A DNA stretch of 51,217 bases from an uncultured Lachnospiraceae bacterium. GTDB lineage: Bacteria; Bacillota; Clostridia; Lachnospirales; Lachnospiraceae. The stretch is taken from assembly GCA_902796425.1 (NCBI GenBank), contig CADBPC010000127.1, forward strand, positions 1 to 51,217, written 5' to 3'. Numbering within the stretch: the first letter of the stretch is position 1; each line of letters opens with the position of its first letter. The position numbers and the translations under genes are program-made. This document shows, piece by piece, positions 17,054 through 25,198 of this stretch. The notes below the pieces were generated by a model. It was not told the DNA's origin. It worked only from the letters and a program-made list of their open reading frames with translations, and ran no database searches.

Positions 17054-17943
17054 GCGCGGAGCATATCATCGATGCGATGGCAGATATTGATGAAGATCTC
17101 ATACAGTCTGCAGAAGCCTTCCGTGAGAACAGCGCCGGACCCCTTTGGGATGAGAGGAAGGAGCCCGGGAGGAGCCGGACGATCAGCTACAGGACGCGCA
17201 GGATACTGTATCTTGCGGCTGCGATGGCAGCCTGCGCCCTGATTGCGGCCGCGGCCGGAAGACTTGGATTCCTCCGCCCGAAGGGGGCCGCATCCGGAGT
17301 TCCGATGACTGCGGGAGCAGCGGCAGAAAGCGGCGCCATGCAGGCAGCGCCCGCTGAGGCGGCGCCTGAATTTGATGAAGCCGCTCCCGCCGAAGAAGCT
17401 GCACAGCTTGAGGAAGCAGTCGAACTGGAGGAAGCAGTCGAAGCCGAAGAAGCGGTCGAAGCCGAAGAAGCAATTGAAGCCGAAGAAGCGATTGAAGCCC
17501 GGGAAGCTGCTCCTGCTGCAAAAGCACCTGTCACAGCTGCGGCCGCGCAGGAGAGCGCGCAGGCGGATGAAACGGGCGAAGGCGCCATCCTCAGGAAAAT
17601 TCTTGCCGGGCAGAAAGAGGCATTTGTCTATGACGGCGGCTCTTTTGGAGATACAGAGGCCGCAGCGCCGCCGGCAGCACCGGAAGCATTGAACGCCAAG
17701 GAAGCTGAGGCAGCTGAGGAATTTGCGGAATTTGCGGGCATAGAAGCGCCTGAGGGCTATGAGCAGGTTCTTCTGGACGAAGAGGCGGCAGGCCTTCTTC
17801 CCGCCGCAGTCCTGACACTGATCGAAGAGAATGACGAAGCGGCCTGGTATACGGTTCTCGGCGATGACGAGGGTATCTACAGGATCTGTGAGGATAAGAC
17901 GCAGGAGGAGCCGGTTTATACGCTGTGGCGCGCTGCGCAATAG
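17050..17943 (+). CDS. Putative membrane anti-sigma factor with acidic repeat stalk
   Basis: The 297-residue product has a cytoplasmic N-terminus of about 55 residues (IIDAMADIDEDLIQSAEAF), a membrane segment around residues 56-75 (ILYLAAAMAACALIAAAAG) and a long outside part. The outside part begins with an Ala/Glu-rich repeat (about residues 100-160) built of EEAVEAEEA-like units that should form a rigid or highly charged stalk. A small C-terminal globular part (ALNAKE onward, with VLLDEEAAGLLPAAVLTLIEE) follows. No zinc-binding anti-sigma motif is visible, so the assignment rests on topology and on the ATGA overlap with the sigma gene. It may sense wall or surface conditions. Confidence 0.7.
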   Translation: MSAEHIIDAMADIDEDLIQSAEAFRENSAGPLWDERKEPGRSRTISYRTRRILYLAAAMAACALIAAAAGRLGFLRPKGAASGVPMTAGAAAESGAMQAAPAEAAPEFDEAAPAEEAAQLEEAVELEEAVEAEEAVEAEEAIEAEEAIEAREAAPAAKAPVTAAAAQESAQADETGEGAILRKILAGQKEAFVYDGGSFGDTEAAAPPAAPEALNAKEAEAAEEFAEFAGIEAPEGYEQVLLDEEAAGLLPAAVLTLIEENDEAAWYTVLGDDEGIYRICEDKTQEEPVYTLWRAAQ

Positions 17944-17970
17944 AGCAAGTGCCGATATGTATTGATTTGC

Positions 17971-18154
17971 AATGAGCCATGCCTGCATTCGCAGCATGTG
18001 TTTCCTTCGAAGCAAAATAATGAGCCATGCCGACATCTCGCGGCAGAGCCGCTTCGATGTCGCGGCGTTCGCCGTATGCTCCCAGTCTGTCATACGGCCA
18101 TTCGTGAGCAAGCTCCCGATGTCCGTCTGCCATCCTGTTCGCGCATGGCTCATT
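17971..18154. repeat. Palindrome-rich intergenic element bounded by an inverted 12-mer
   Basis: AATGAGCCATGC occurs at 17971-17982 and again at 18019-18030, and its reverse complement GCATGGCTCATT at 18143-18154 closes the element. Inside are three good hairpins: CATGC/GCATG with an inner TGC/GCA (17978-17998), CGACATC/GATGTCG with an inner GCGGC/GCCGC (18031-18062), and GCCGTATG/CATACGGC (18071-18098). Several frames are open through it on both strands, but none has a ribosome binding site. It fills the space between the anti-sigma gene and the 3' end of the AraC gene. I infer a mobile, non-coding repeat of REP/MITE type; no second full copy is in this window. It could also act as a two-way terminator. 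Confidence 0.65.
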
Positions 18155-18166
18155 GCTGCGCGCACG

Positions 18167-19051
18167 TCATGAATTTTTGCTGCGGAATTCTCTGGGAGTA
18201 TATCCGAAGTGCTCCGTGAACATTTTCGTGAAATAGCTCTGATGAGTAAAGCCGCACATGGAAGCGACCTCCGCCACCGTGTAGGAGCGGTCCATCAGGT
18301 AGTCGCGGCTGCAGGAGAGCCTGTAATTGTTGAGATACTCGATCGGCGACTGGCTCTCGTATTTCTTGAAAATGCTGCAGCACTTGCTGCGGCAGACGCC
18401 GCCGGCTGCGGAAATATCCGACAGCGTGATCTTGTCCCCGTAGTGCTTGTGAATATAGGAGATCATATTCTTGATGGTGAGCTGGTCCTGTGAAAAGCGC
18501 ACCTCGGGCGAATTGCCGGAACGGAGCGTAAGGGCGTACAGCCGCGCCATCAGCATGTGAAGGATACCCACGATTTCGAGCTGGTAGCCAGAGGGCGTGT
18601 TTTCGTGAAGGAACTCCGCCCTGTCACATAAAAGAACAAGCTCCATGCACCCGCTGTCTTCCGGAGTGAGATGATAATGGGATACGGACATCTGCTGCAT
18701 CAGATTCTCTATAAGCTCCTGTTTTACCGAAAAGCTTGCGGTAAAGAGCTTCGGGCTTGCCAGCACGCACAGGAATTTGCAGTCGCACTCGTCCACGGCC
18801 AGAAGCCGGTGGGCGTGCTTGGGACAGATGATCAGAAAGTGGTTCTGTTCCAGCAGGATCTTCTCATCGTCGATTTCAAAATACATCTTCCCTTCCAGCA
18901 CCCGGATGAATTCAAAATCATCATTCCAGTGATGGCAGAACTGGCTGTCCGTATACTGAGACAGCCTGTCTGTCCGGATACTGATCGGAAGCTGCGGTAT
19001 ATTATGTTGTACGGATAACGACCCGTCAGGCATTATAATCGGTTCTGACAT
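18167..19051 (-). CDS. AraC-family transcriptional regulator
   Basis: The 294-residue protein has an N-terminal cupin-like sensor part (about residues 25-100, with EFIRVLEGKMYFEI and HFLIICPKHAHRL) and a C-terminal AraC DNA-binding domain (about 195-290). The two helix-turn-helix units are seen as ITLSDISAAGGVCRSKCCSIFKK and YTVAEVASMCGFTHQSYFTKMF, ending in the family motif FGYTPREFR. Such regulators usually bind a sugar or related ligand. GGGGG precedes the start. It stands alone, with the palindromic element at its 3' end and a 360-bp non-coding stretch upstream, so its target genes cannot be named from context. Confidence 0.93.
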   Translation of the reverse strand: MSEPIIMPDGSLSVQHNIPQLPISIRTDRLSQYTDSQFCHHWNDDFEFIRVLEGKMYFEIDDEKILLEQNHFLIICPKHAHRLLAVDECDCKFLCVLASPKLFTASFSVKQELIENLMQQMSVSHYHLTPEDSGCMELVLLCDRAEFLHENTPSGYQLEIVGILHMLMARLYALTLRSGNSPEVRFSQDQLTIKNMISYIHKHYGDKITLSDISAAGGVCRSKCCSIFKKYESQSPIEYLNNYRLSCSRDYLMDRSYTVAEVASMCGFTHQSYFTKMFTEHFGYTPREFRSKNS

Positions 19052-19418
19052 GTTTCCCCCTACAGCGGTTCAATATTTTATCTTATACCCTGCGCTGCGG
19101 ATCCGGGCGTTCCGACGGCGGGCCTGTTCTCCCATAAACTCGGCTGCCTGAAAGCGAAACTCGGACGCTGTTAAATGATAAATGCTCAACATTAGGCAGA
19201 GCAATTAAAGTTTATATATAATATATACGGATTTGTGAATAAAAGCAAGCTTGTGTGCACAATTTTTTTAATTTAATGCACAAAAACAGATATCATAGTG
19301 TAAAAACGTGCTAAGCTGTTTAAATAGTATCGTATTTTATATTAAATGCTGCAAAAACATCCCGAAACAGGCGGGAGACAAATGTGCAATATCCGTATTT
19401 TGCTGAGTAAAAGTGAAA
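19052..19418. other. Non-coding stretch between araC-type gene and mutY
   Basis: This 367-bp stretch holds no supported gene. It is much richer in A and T than its surroundings, especially 19195-19345 with runs such as TTTATATATAATATAT, and must carry the divergent promoters of the AraC-type gene and mutY. I could not fix a -35/-10 pair with confidence; TATATT at 19338-19343 is one possible -10 for mutY. The short near-palindrome TTGTGTGCACAA at 19251-19262 could be a binding site. Confidence 0.5.
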
Positions 19419-20507
19419 ATGACTGAGAATGAAGAACGGCCGGGACACCCGGAAGCGGCACAGCTTCTTGACTGGTACCGGGCAAATAAAAGAGACCTGC
19501 CATGGAGGCGGGACAGGGATCCTTACCATGTCTGGGTTTCGGAGATCATGCTCCAGCAGACAAGGGCGGAGGCGGTAAAGGGATACTATACCCGTTTCCT
19601 CGAAAGGTTTCCGGATATTCCGTCGCTGGCAAACGCACGGGAGGACGAATATTTAAAGCTCTGGGAGGGACTCGGCTACTACAGCAGGGTCAGGAACCTT
19701 CATAAGACAGCGGTCCTGATTGAAACCGAATACGGAGGGCGATTTCCTGAGAGCGCGGCGCTCCTTGAGAGCCTGCCGGGAATCGGCAGGTATACGGCGG
19801 CCGCGGTCGCATCCATCGCGTTTGATGAGAACGCGATCGCTGTCGACGGCAATCTTCTTCGCGTTTTCTCAAGACTGTGCGCATACGGGGAAAATATCCG
19901 GCAGGAGTCCGCAAAAACAGCTGCCGCGGATTTTTTCCTGTCGGTCCTTTTAAAGGAACAGGAAAAAGGAGGCGCCTTTGCGGGAGACTTTAACCAGGCG
20001 CTGATGGACCTTGGAGCGACGGTCTGCGTGCCGAATGCCGCGCCTGCGTGCGGGAGATGTCCCTGGAGCGGCAGGTGCCGGGCGCACCTGCTGGGAAAAG
20101 AAAGAGACTACCCCGCTCCTGCTCCCAAAAAGGCAAGGCGCATCGAACAAAGGACAATCTTCCTGATTCATTATGACCAGAAGATCGTTCTCAGAAAGCG
20201 CCCTGAAAAGGGACTCCTTGCGGGACTGTATGAATTTCCGGGGAGTGAGGGGCATCTTGATGCCGCGCAGGCGGCCGCGGAAGTAAGGAGCCTTGGCTTT
20301 TCACCGCTCCGGATCCGGGAGCTGCCCGGCGCAAAGCATATCTTTTCGCATATCGAGTGGCATATGAAAGGGTACGACGTACTTGTCGACGAGACAGAGC
20401 CCGCGGCAGGGGATGGGCTTATCCTTGCCGACAGACAGGACCTTGATACAAAGTACTCTGTCCCCGGAGCCTTTTCCGCCTTTCGAAAGGAACTCTCCTT
20501 CAGATAA
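19419..20507 (+). CDS. mutY: A/G-specific adenine glycosylase MutY
   Basis: MutY removes adenine paired with 8-oxoguanine, preventing G-to-T mutations. The 362-residue product has the helix-hairpin-helix glycosylase domain with the catalytic Glu at about residue 42 (VSEIMLQQT), the GIGRYTAAAV hairpin and the catalytic Asp in VDGNLLRV. The iron-sulfur cluster ligands follow (CVPNAAPACGRCPWSGRC, spacing C-x7-C-x2-C-x5-C). A C-terminal MutT-like domain (about 225-355, with LIHYDQKIVLRKRPEKGLLAGLYEFPG) recognises the oxidised base. The first spacing is one longer than in the E. coli enzyme. The ATG at 19419 or a GTG six bases before it may be the start. The gene overlaps the convergent cysteine-cluster gene by eight bases. 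Confidence 0.96.
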   Translation: MTENEERPGHPEAAQLLDWYRANKRDLPWRRDRDPYHVWVSEIMLQQTRAEAVKGYYTRFLERFPDIPSLANAREDEYLKLWEGLGYYSRVRNLHKTAVLIETEYGGRFPESAALLESLPGIGRYTAAAVASIAFDENAIAVDGNLLRVFSRLCAYGENIRQESAKTAAADFFLSVLLKEQEKGGAFAGDFNQALMDLGATVCVPNAAPACGRCPWSGRCRAHLLGKERDYPAPAPKKARRIEQRTIFLIHYDQKIVLRKRPEKGLLAGLYEFPGSEGHLDAAQAAAEVRSLGFSPLRIRELPGAKHIFSHIEWHMKGYDVLVDETEPAAGDGLILADRQDLDTKYSVPGAFSAFRKELSFR

Positions 20508-21132
20508 GCTCCCTGGCCTTTTTAAGGCGCACCTTGAAGCTCTCATAAAAGGAGTCCGGCTCATAGCCTGCAGCGAAAAAGACCTGCAGGAAGAACATGG
20601 AGAGCTTCCCGGCGTACCCGTCATCGGAATCGGAATCGAGGGCCTGCCTTACGGCGCTGCCCGCATCCTTTATGAAGGAGTGCCAGAGCTGCAGGAATTC
20701 CTCATATTGTCCGAGGGAGGGGATGTCCAGCCACTTATCGATCCGGACCTTTACCTTCCCCGGCATATCGCAGCCGTTTTCAATGATAAAATAGGAAATT
20801 CCCGCGTCCGTATACTGCCTCCCGAGGGGGAACAGGCGGCAGAGGCCCGGGCGGAAGCTGTGTATGGAGCAGCTCCCGTTTTGGAGGAAGGCGCAGGATT
20901 CATCCGGCCCCTTCATGGCAAGGTGGGGGAGTATCAGCCCGTTCTGTGTGCAGAGGCGGATGCAGTCCTCTTTTAGAAGCTCATCGAAGCTTTTGTTAAG
21001 GCCGGCGCTCAGAAAGCACACATCCCTGGGGTCGAGAAGAACCGTATCGCCCATGCCGCGGCAGCAGTCGCCGCAGCCGTTGCAGGCGGCGCAGTAAAGG
21101 CGGGCCATATCCTGGGAAGAATAATAACGCAT
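20500..21132 (-). CDS. YkgJ-family cysteine-cluster protein
   Basis: This 210-residue protein carries the pattern CNGCGDCCRGMG near its N-terminus and a second set of cysteines in CAFLQNGSCSIHSFRPGLCRLFP, the signature of the YkgJ (zinc- or iron-chelating) cluster family. The role of the family is not established; metal binding is inferred from the cysteines. AAGGAG lies upstream of the start, and rlmH ends 17 bp further upstream on the same strand, so the two may be co-transcribed. Its end overlaps mutY by eight bases, tail to tail. Confidence 0.88.
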   Translation of the reverse strand: MRYYSSQDMARLYCAACNGCGDCCRGMGDTVLLDPRDVCFLSAGLNKSFDELLKEDCIRLCTQNGLILPHLAMKGPDESCAFLQNGSCSIHSFRPGLCRLFPLGRQYTDAGISYFIIENGCDMPGKVKVRIDKWLDIPSLGQYEEFLQLWHSFIKDAGSAVRQALDSDSDDGYAGKLSMFFLQVFFAAGYEPDSFYESFKVRLKKARELI

Positions 21133-21149
21133 GACGGATGCTCCTTATA

Positions 21150-21626
21150 TCACTTGTGATAGGTCCTGCCGGTGTTAATCATAAAGGCGCGGTAAATCTG
21201 TTCCAGCACCAGGACCCGGGTCATCAGGTGGGTGAAGGTCAGGTCGGAGAGTTTCCAGCGCGCGTTGGCCCTGCGGATGAGCGCCTCCGACGGTCCGTAG
21301 GAGCCGGCGATGACAAAGACGATGGAAGAGGCGCCCTGCATGATTCCGGAAAGGGCCTTAGCGAAGGTCTCGCTGCTGTACATTTTGCCGCGAAGGTCCA
21401 GAAGAACGCAGTAATCTCCGTCCTTTATCTTTTCAAGGGCCCTTTCGCCTTCCTTTTCCCGGATCGCGGTGATTTCCGACGCCCTGTCCTCATGTTCGCA
21501 GGGCTCGTCCTTCACCTCAATGACCTGGGCGGTGCAGAAGGCCTTCAGCCTTTTGCAATATTCCTCCTGGAGCTGCAGGAGGGCCTTGTCTTTCATTTTG
21601 CCGATGGCTAGAATAGTGACATTCAT
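21150..21626 (-). CDS. rlmH: 23S rRNA (pseudouridine-1915-N3)-methyltransferase RlmH
   Basis: RlmH methylates pseudouridine 1915 in helix 69 of 23S rRNA, acting on assembled ribosomes. The 158-residue length matches the family (about 155-160). Marks are the start MNVTILAIGKMKDKAL, the middle FVIAGSYGPSEALIRRA loop that binds S-adenosylmethionine, and the C-terminal MTRVLVLEQIYRAFMINTGRTYHK ending typical of the SPOUT fold. The frame is open further upstream, but that part would overlap the divergent FliB-like gene and has no family match, so I start at 21626. The two divergent genes are only 18 bp apart. Confidence 0.96.
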   Translation of the reverse strand: MNVTILAIGKMKDKALLQLQEEYCKRLKAFCTAQVIEVKDEPCEHEDRASEITAIREKEGERALEKIKDGDYCVLLDLRGKMYSSETFAKALSGIMQGASSIVFVIAGSYGPSEALIRRANARWKLSDLTFTHLMTRVLVLEQIYRAFMINTGRTYHK

Positions 21627-21644
21627 TTTTGTACGGAGAAAACT

Positions 21645-22628
21645 ATGCTGATTGAGTATCCCGAATATTATAACAGATTCAGCTGCCTTAAGGATGAGTG
21701 TCCCGACACCTGCTGCAAAGGGTGGGAGGTCGATATCGACGAGGAATCCAGACAGTATTATATGCAGGTTCCGGGCCCCTTCGGGGAAAGGCTCCGCTCG
21801 CACATGACGCAGGAAGACGGCGAGTGCTTTTTTGCCATGACGAAGGAGGGGAACTGCCCCTTCCTTGACAAAAAGGGACTGTGCGAGATGTACACCGCGC
21901 TCGGCGAGGAGAGCCTCTGCCGTGTGTGTACCGAGTACCCGCGCTACTATATGGAAATCGGAAACTACGAGCAGATCGACATGAGCCTTTCGTGCCCCGC
22001 GCTGGGGAAACTCCTTTTTGAGGATGAGGGTCACGTCCTGTATGAGCGCGCGGAGGATGAGGGCATCGCAGAGGAGCTCTCAGAGGAAGAAGAGGAGCGC
22101 CTTGCAGGCATCCTGGATCTTCGCGACGAGGCGATCATGATCCTTCAGGGAAAAACAGACCTCCCGCTGAAGGAGCGCCTGAAGGAGGCGGATCTTTTTT
22201 ATGAGGAAGACGACAGGGCTCTCATGGAGACGGCCGCCCGCTTTGAAATCCTGAGCAGCCGCTGCGCCGGAATCCTCGACGGGATCAGCGCAAATCTGGA
22301 AGGGATACGGCAGGCGGAGGAGCAGTTCGACCGCATTCACGGGGAAAAATACGATACGTGGTTTACAAAGCTCTCCGTGTACCTCACCTGGCGGTACATG
22401 ATCGATCTGTGGTTTAACGGCGATAAAGAGGAGATCCGCCGGATGATTTCAAGGAGCCTCCGGCTGATAAAGCTGATGTGCATAAGCCGCTTTGCGGGAT
22501 ACGAGCCGGAAACAGACCGCGTCCCAGGAGCGTTCCTTGAAACAGCGGATATCATCGACCTTGCCCACTACTACTCCAAGCAGGTGGAGCACTCCGATGA
22601 GAATGTCAGCTTCATGAAGGGTCTTTAA
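21645..22628 (+). CDS. FliB-like lysine-N-methylase family protein
   Basis: The 327-residue protein shows the FliB family pattern: N-terminal CLKDECPDTCCKGWEVDID, then GNCPFLDKKGLCEMYTALGEESLCRVCTEYPRYYMEI. These conserved cysteines may bind an iron-sulfur cluster. FliB of Salmonella methylates lysines of flagellin, but homologues occur in many Firmicutes, also ones without flagella, where the target is unknown. GGAG precedes the ATG. No flagellar gene is in this window. Its 3' end overlaps the convergent dihydrouridine synthase gene by 17 bases. Confidence 0.88.
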   Translation: MLIEYPEYYNRFSCLKDECPDTCCKGWEVDIDEESRQYYMQVPGPFGERLRSHMTQEDGECFFAMTKEGNCPFLDKKGLCEMYTALGEESLCRVCTEYPRYYMEIGNYEQIDMSLSCPALGKLLFEDEGHVLYERAEDEGIAEELSEEEEERLAGILDLRDEAIMILQGKTDLPLKERLKEADLFYEEDDRALMETAARFEILSSRCAGILDGISANLEGIRQAEEQFDRIHGEKYDTWFTKLSVYLTWRYMIDLWFNGDKEEIRRMISRSLRLIKLMCISRFAGYEPETDRVPGAFLETADIIDLAHYYSKQVEHSDENVSFMKGL

Positions 22629-23721
22629 GCCCGTCCGCGCATCCGGTAATCGGGCAGTTTGCAAACAGCATGCGGACGGCGGATTCGTAATCCCTGAGAT
22701 TCCCTGCCTTCCGCACGTTTTTAATATGAAGGGAGAAATCGCCGTAGACGCCGGGCCTTTTTTCGCCCTCCGGGGCTTTTGTGCCCGCCGCAAGGCTCCC
22801 GCTGCCGGAAAAGAGATTCCCCATATAGAACCATAATTCCTTCATTCTGTTTACAAGTACCTGTTCTCCCGCGCTTCCTCTTCCGGGCGAAAGATACTCC
22901 ACTTTATAGGCGTCAAGAAGAGCCTGGCAGAAGGTGCGCAGCTCTTCTGCGGTGATGGCATTTCCGGTGCGGATAAACCTGGCGAGCCCGGGGTCGGAAA
23001 TAAGCCCCCGCCCCAGCATGACGCCGGAAAGAGAGGGCATCAGAGAGGTGATCAGGGCATAGTCGTGCCCGTTAAAGATGTTTCCGTTGTAGATGAGCCT
23101 CATCCTGCCCGCATATTCCCTGAAAATATCCGCAAATACGTCGACGTGGGGAAAGCCCGCGTAGCCCTCCTTCGTCGTCCGGGGATGAATGATCAGCTCG
23201 CTGACGGGAAACTGCGAGAAGATCCGCATGAGCGCCGCGGCCTCCTCCGGATTCTCAAAGCCGATCCTGGTTTTTACGGAAAGGCAAAGAGTCTCCCCGC
23301 CGGAAGCGGCCTTTCTATCCAGCTCCGAATACACCTCGTCAAGAAAGCGCGAAAGCGCCTCCGGATACTGAAGAAAGCCGGAGCCCTTTCCCTTCGATGT
23401 CACCGTGCGGACAGGACACCCGAGATTCAGATTGATCTCGCGGTATCCCATTCCAGCCATGACGCCCGCCATATGCAGCATCTCGTCCGAGCGGTTTGTG
23501 AGAATCTGCGGGACGACATGCATCTCGCCGTTCAGTCCCCGGTTGTTCTCCGGAAGAATATCGATTCTCTCCCTGGACTTCAGCTCCCTCGTATACGTCG
23601 CTACGACGAACGGGGTGAAATATTTGTCAATAATCTTATCCTGTCCCGAAAAGAAGGCGTGATGGGTATTTCTGTAGATATACCCCGTCACGCCCTCCAT
23701 GGGTGCCATGTATAAATCCAT
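22612..23721 (-). CDS. dus: tRNA-dihydrouridine synthase
   Basis: This FMN enzyme reduces uridine in the D-loop of tRNA. The 369-residue product begins MDLYMAPMEGVTGYIYR, typical of the phosphate/FMN-binding start of the TIM barrel. It has the catalytic Cys in NLNLGCPVRTVTSKGKGSGFL, the segment VKTRIGFENPEEA and the HPRTTKEGYAG loop, followed by YNGNIF and the GVMLGRGLISDPGLARF phosphate site. It is a little longer than usual, partly through an insertion near residue 310 (GSGSLAAGTKAPEGEK). No strong ribosome binding site is seen; the ATG at 23709 is an alternative. It overlaps the FliB-like gene tail to tail. Confidence 0.93.
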   Translation of the reverse strand: MDLYMAPMEGVTGYIYRNTHHAFFSGQDKIIDKYFTPFVVATYTRELKSRERIDILPENNRGLNGEMHVVPQILTNRSDEMLHMAGVMAGMGYREINLNLGCPVRTVTSKGKGSGFLQYPEALSRFLDEVYSELDRKAASGGETLCLSVKTRIGFENPEEAAALMRIFSQFPVSELIIHPRTTKEGYAGFPHVDVFADIFREYAGRMRLIYNGNIFNGHDYALITSLMPSLSGVMLGRGLISDPGLARFIRTGNAITAEELRTFCQALLDAYKVEYLSPGRGSAGEQVLVNRMKELWFYMGNLFSGSGSLAAGTKAPEGEKRPGVYGDFSLHIKNVRKAGNLRDYESAVRMLFANCPITGCADGLKDPS

Positions 23722-23765
23722 ATATTATCATGCAAAGGCGGCGCCCCCGCCTGCCGTCCTTAATG

Positions 23766-24368
23766 TCAGTCCAGGGCGCCCTTGATTGCGGCAAGGAACT
23801 CATCAAAGGTCTCAAAAGCGGGCAGATCCGGGTTGTCCGCGATGATCTGGGGAGTGGAACGGAAAAGGAAGCCGGCCTTGCTGGCCCGGATCATCCCGAG
23901 GTCGTTATAGCTGTCTCCGGCAGCGATGGTCTCAAACCCGATCGACTGAAGCGCCTTTACCGTGGAGAGCTTGGAATTCTCCGTGCGCATCTTAAAGCCG
24001 GTGATCTCGCCGTTTTCCGCCGCCTCGAGCGTGTTGCAGAAAATCGTGGGCCAGCCGAGCTTCTCCATCAGGGGAGTCGCGAACTGAGTGAACGTATCGC
24101 TGATAATGATGACCTGCGTGATGCTGCGGAGTTCGTCCAGGAACTCCTTTGCGCCCGGAAGGGGATCGATCGTCCTTATCGTATCCTGGATCTCCTTAAG
24201 GCCGAGGCCGTGCTCCTTTAAAATGGACAGTCTCCAGTTCATCAGCTTGTTGTAGTCGGGTTCGTCGCGGGTTGTCCTTTTGAGCTCCGGGATACCGCTC
24301 GCCTTTGAAAAAGCGATCCAGATTTCCGGGACAAGAACTCCTTCAAGATCAAGACAGACGATATTCAT
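23766..24368 (-). CDS. thrH: Phosphoserine phosphatase / homoserine phosphotransferase ThrH
   Basis: ThrH is a HAD-superfamily enzyme that hydrolyses phosphoserine and can pass the phosphate to homoserine, linking serine and threonine synthesis. The 200-residue product has the ThrH-type first motif CLDLEGVLVPEIW, in which the second acidic residue is Glu, the second motif IIISDTFTQF and the third motif AAGDSYNDLGMI with its Mg2+-binding aspartates. Length equals that of the Pseudomonas enzyme (about 205). GAGGAGG lies nine bases before the start. It stands 44 bp upstream of the dus gene on the same strand. Confidence 0.93.
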   Translation of the reverse strand: MNIVCLDLEGVLVPEIWIAFSKASGIPELKRTTRDEPDYNKLMNWRLSILKEHGLGLKEIQDTIRTIDPLPGAKEFLDELRSITQVIIISDTFTQFATPLMEKLGWPTIFCNTLEAAENGEITGFKMRTENSKLSTVKALQSIGFETIAAGDSYNDLGMIRASKAGFLFRSTPQIIADNPDLPAFETFDEFLAAIKGALD

Positions 24369-24477
24369 GCAGCAGATTCCTCCTCTTAAATCCGGCGGGG
24401 GCTCCTGTCCGTCCGTCCGGCAAATTCGCGGTGATAAAGCTATTCATTACGGCTAATAGTTTAGCAGATGAAAGTGC

Positions 24478-25095
24478 TCATTGCACGTTTTCTGCAGAAA
24501 AATGCAGACAGGCCGTATAAATAAGAAAAGCAAGGGAAAGGACGGCGGCGGAGACAATGCTCAAAAGGATCCTGTTCCCGCCAAAGAGGGCAAGGGCGGC
24601 CTCTTTGTCCCCGATTGTCTGGAAAATATTGTTGAGACAGTGGAAAACAATCCCGGGAAGGAGCGAGCCGCTCGTCCTTACAAGCTCCGCCAGCATAAGT
24701 CCCGCGCTCAGCGCGTAGATGATCTGGCAGATCGTGACGGCAAGATCGCCCGGAGTGTGCGCGGCAGAGCCCGCATATGAGACGAAATGCCCCGCGCCGA
24801 AAAGGACCGCCGACAGGATCGCCGCAAAGGCGGTGCTGCGGGTAAGCTTCAGGGCCGAGTGGTAAACAAGACCGCGGAAGAGAAGCTCCTCGACCAGCGC
24901 GGACAGAATTCCCGGAAGGCAGAGCAGCACAAGGCTTTCCCCCGGCCCCGCGGCGCGGACTCCCGCCCAGATTCCGGAGGTGGAAAGAAGAATCAGGGGG
25001 AGATACCGTATTGCTGTACTGGGGCAGATGCACAAAACGGAGCCCTCACGAGACCTTGTTTTTGTGATTTTTGCCCTGCTAAAATTGATTTTCAT
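24478..25095 (-). CDS. CPBP-family intramembrane metalloprotease
   Basis: The 205-residue membrane protein carries the three CPBP (Abi/CAAX protease-like) motifs: EExxxR as EELLFR (Glu69, Glu70, Arg74), FxxxH as FGAGH (His103) and a late HCLNN. These residues bind the catalytic metal inside the membrane. It is shorter than many members because it starts only about 70 residues before the first motif; the core is complete. Roles in this family range from prenyl-protein processing to bacteriocin self-protection, and nothing nearby tells which. Its first codons overlap the proposed promoter of the divergent transporter operon. Confidence 0.85.
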   Translation of the reverse strand: MKINFSRAKITKTRSREGSVLCICPSTAIRYLPLILLSTSGIWAGVRAAGPGESLVLLCLPGILSALVEELLFRGLVYHSALKLTRSTAFAAILSAVLFGAGHFVSYAGSAAHTPGDLAVTICQIIYALSAGLMLAELVRTSGSLLPGIVFHCLNNIFQTIGDKEAALALFGGNRILLSIVSAAVLSLAFLIYTACLHFSAENVQ

Positions 25096-25113
25096 ATCCT
25101 GTGGGTGTAGAAT
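25085..25113 (+). promoter_or_regulatory. Probable sigma-A promoter of the iron-type ABC operon
   Basis: TTGATT (25085-25090), a 17-base spacer and TAGAAT (25108-25113) fit the consensus well. The start codon of the transporter gene is 86 bases downstream, with AGGAGGT at 25183-25189. The -35 overlaps the first codons of the divergent CPBP gene. Confidence 0.55.
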
Positions 25114-25198
25114 TTTACTGCAGTTATAGTATGGCCTTCCCGGTAAATCCAGGGGGACCGGATGGTTTCTATTCTATATTGTCAGGAGGTTGATTTCT

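Noticed and set aside
16924..18165. 413-codon minus-strand frame with repeated Phe-Gly/Phe-Asp units
   Set aside because: The repeats are the mirror of the Ala/Glu repeat of the anti-sigma-like gene; part of the frame runs through the palindromic element.
17962..18219. Small plus-strand frames between the anti-sigma and AraC genes
   Set aside because: They lie within the palindromic element and the end of the AraC gene and have no ribosome binding site.
21627..22034. N-terminal extension of RlmH
   Set aside because: It overlaps the divergent FliB-like gene, and RlmH has its normal length from the start at 21626.
24461..25033. Second minus-strand frame over the CPBP gene
   Set aside because: Out of frame with the three catalytic motifs; Arg/Pro/Gly-rich mirror composition.
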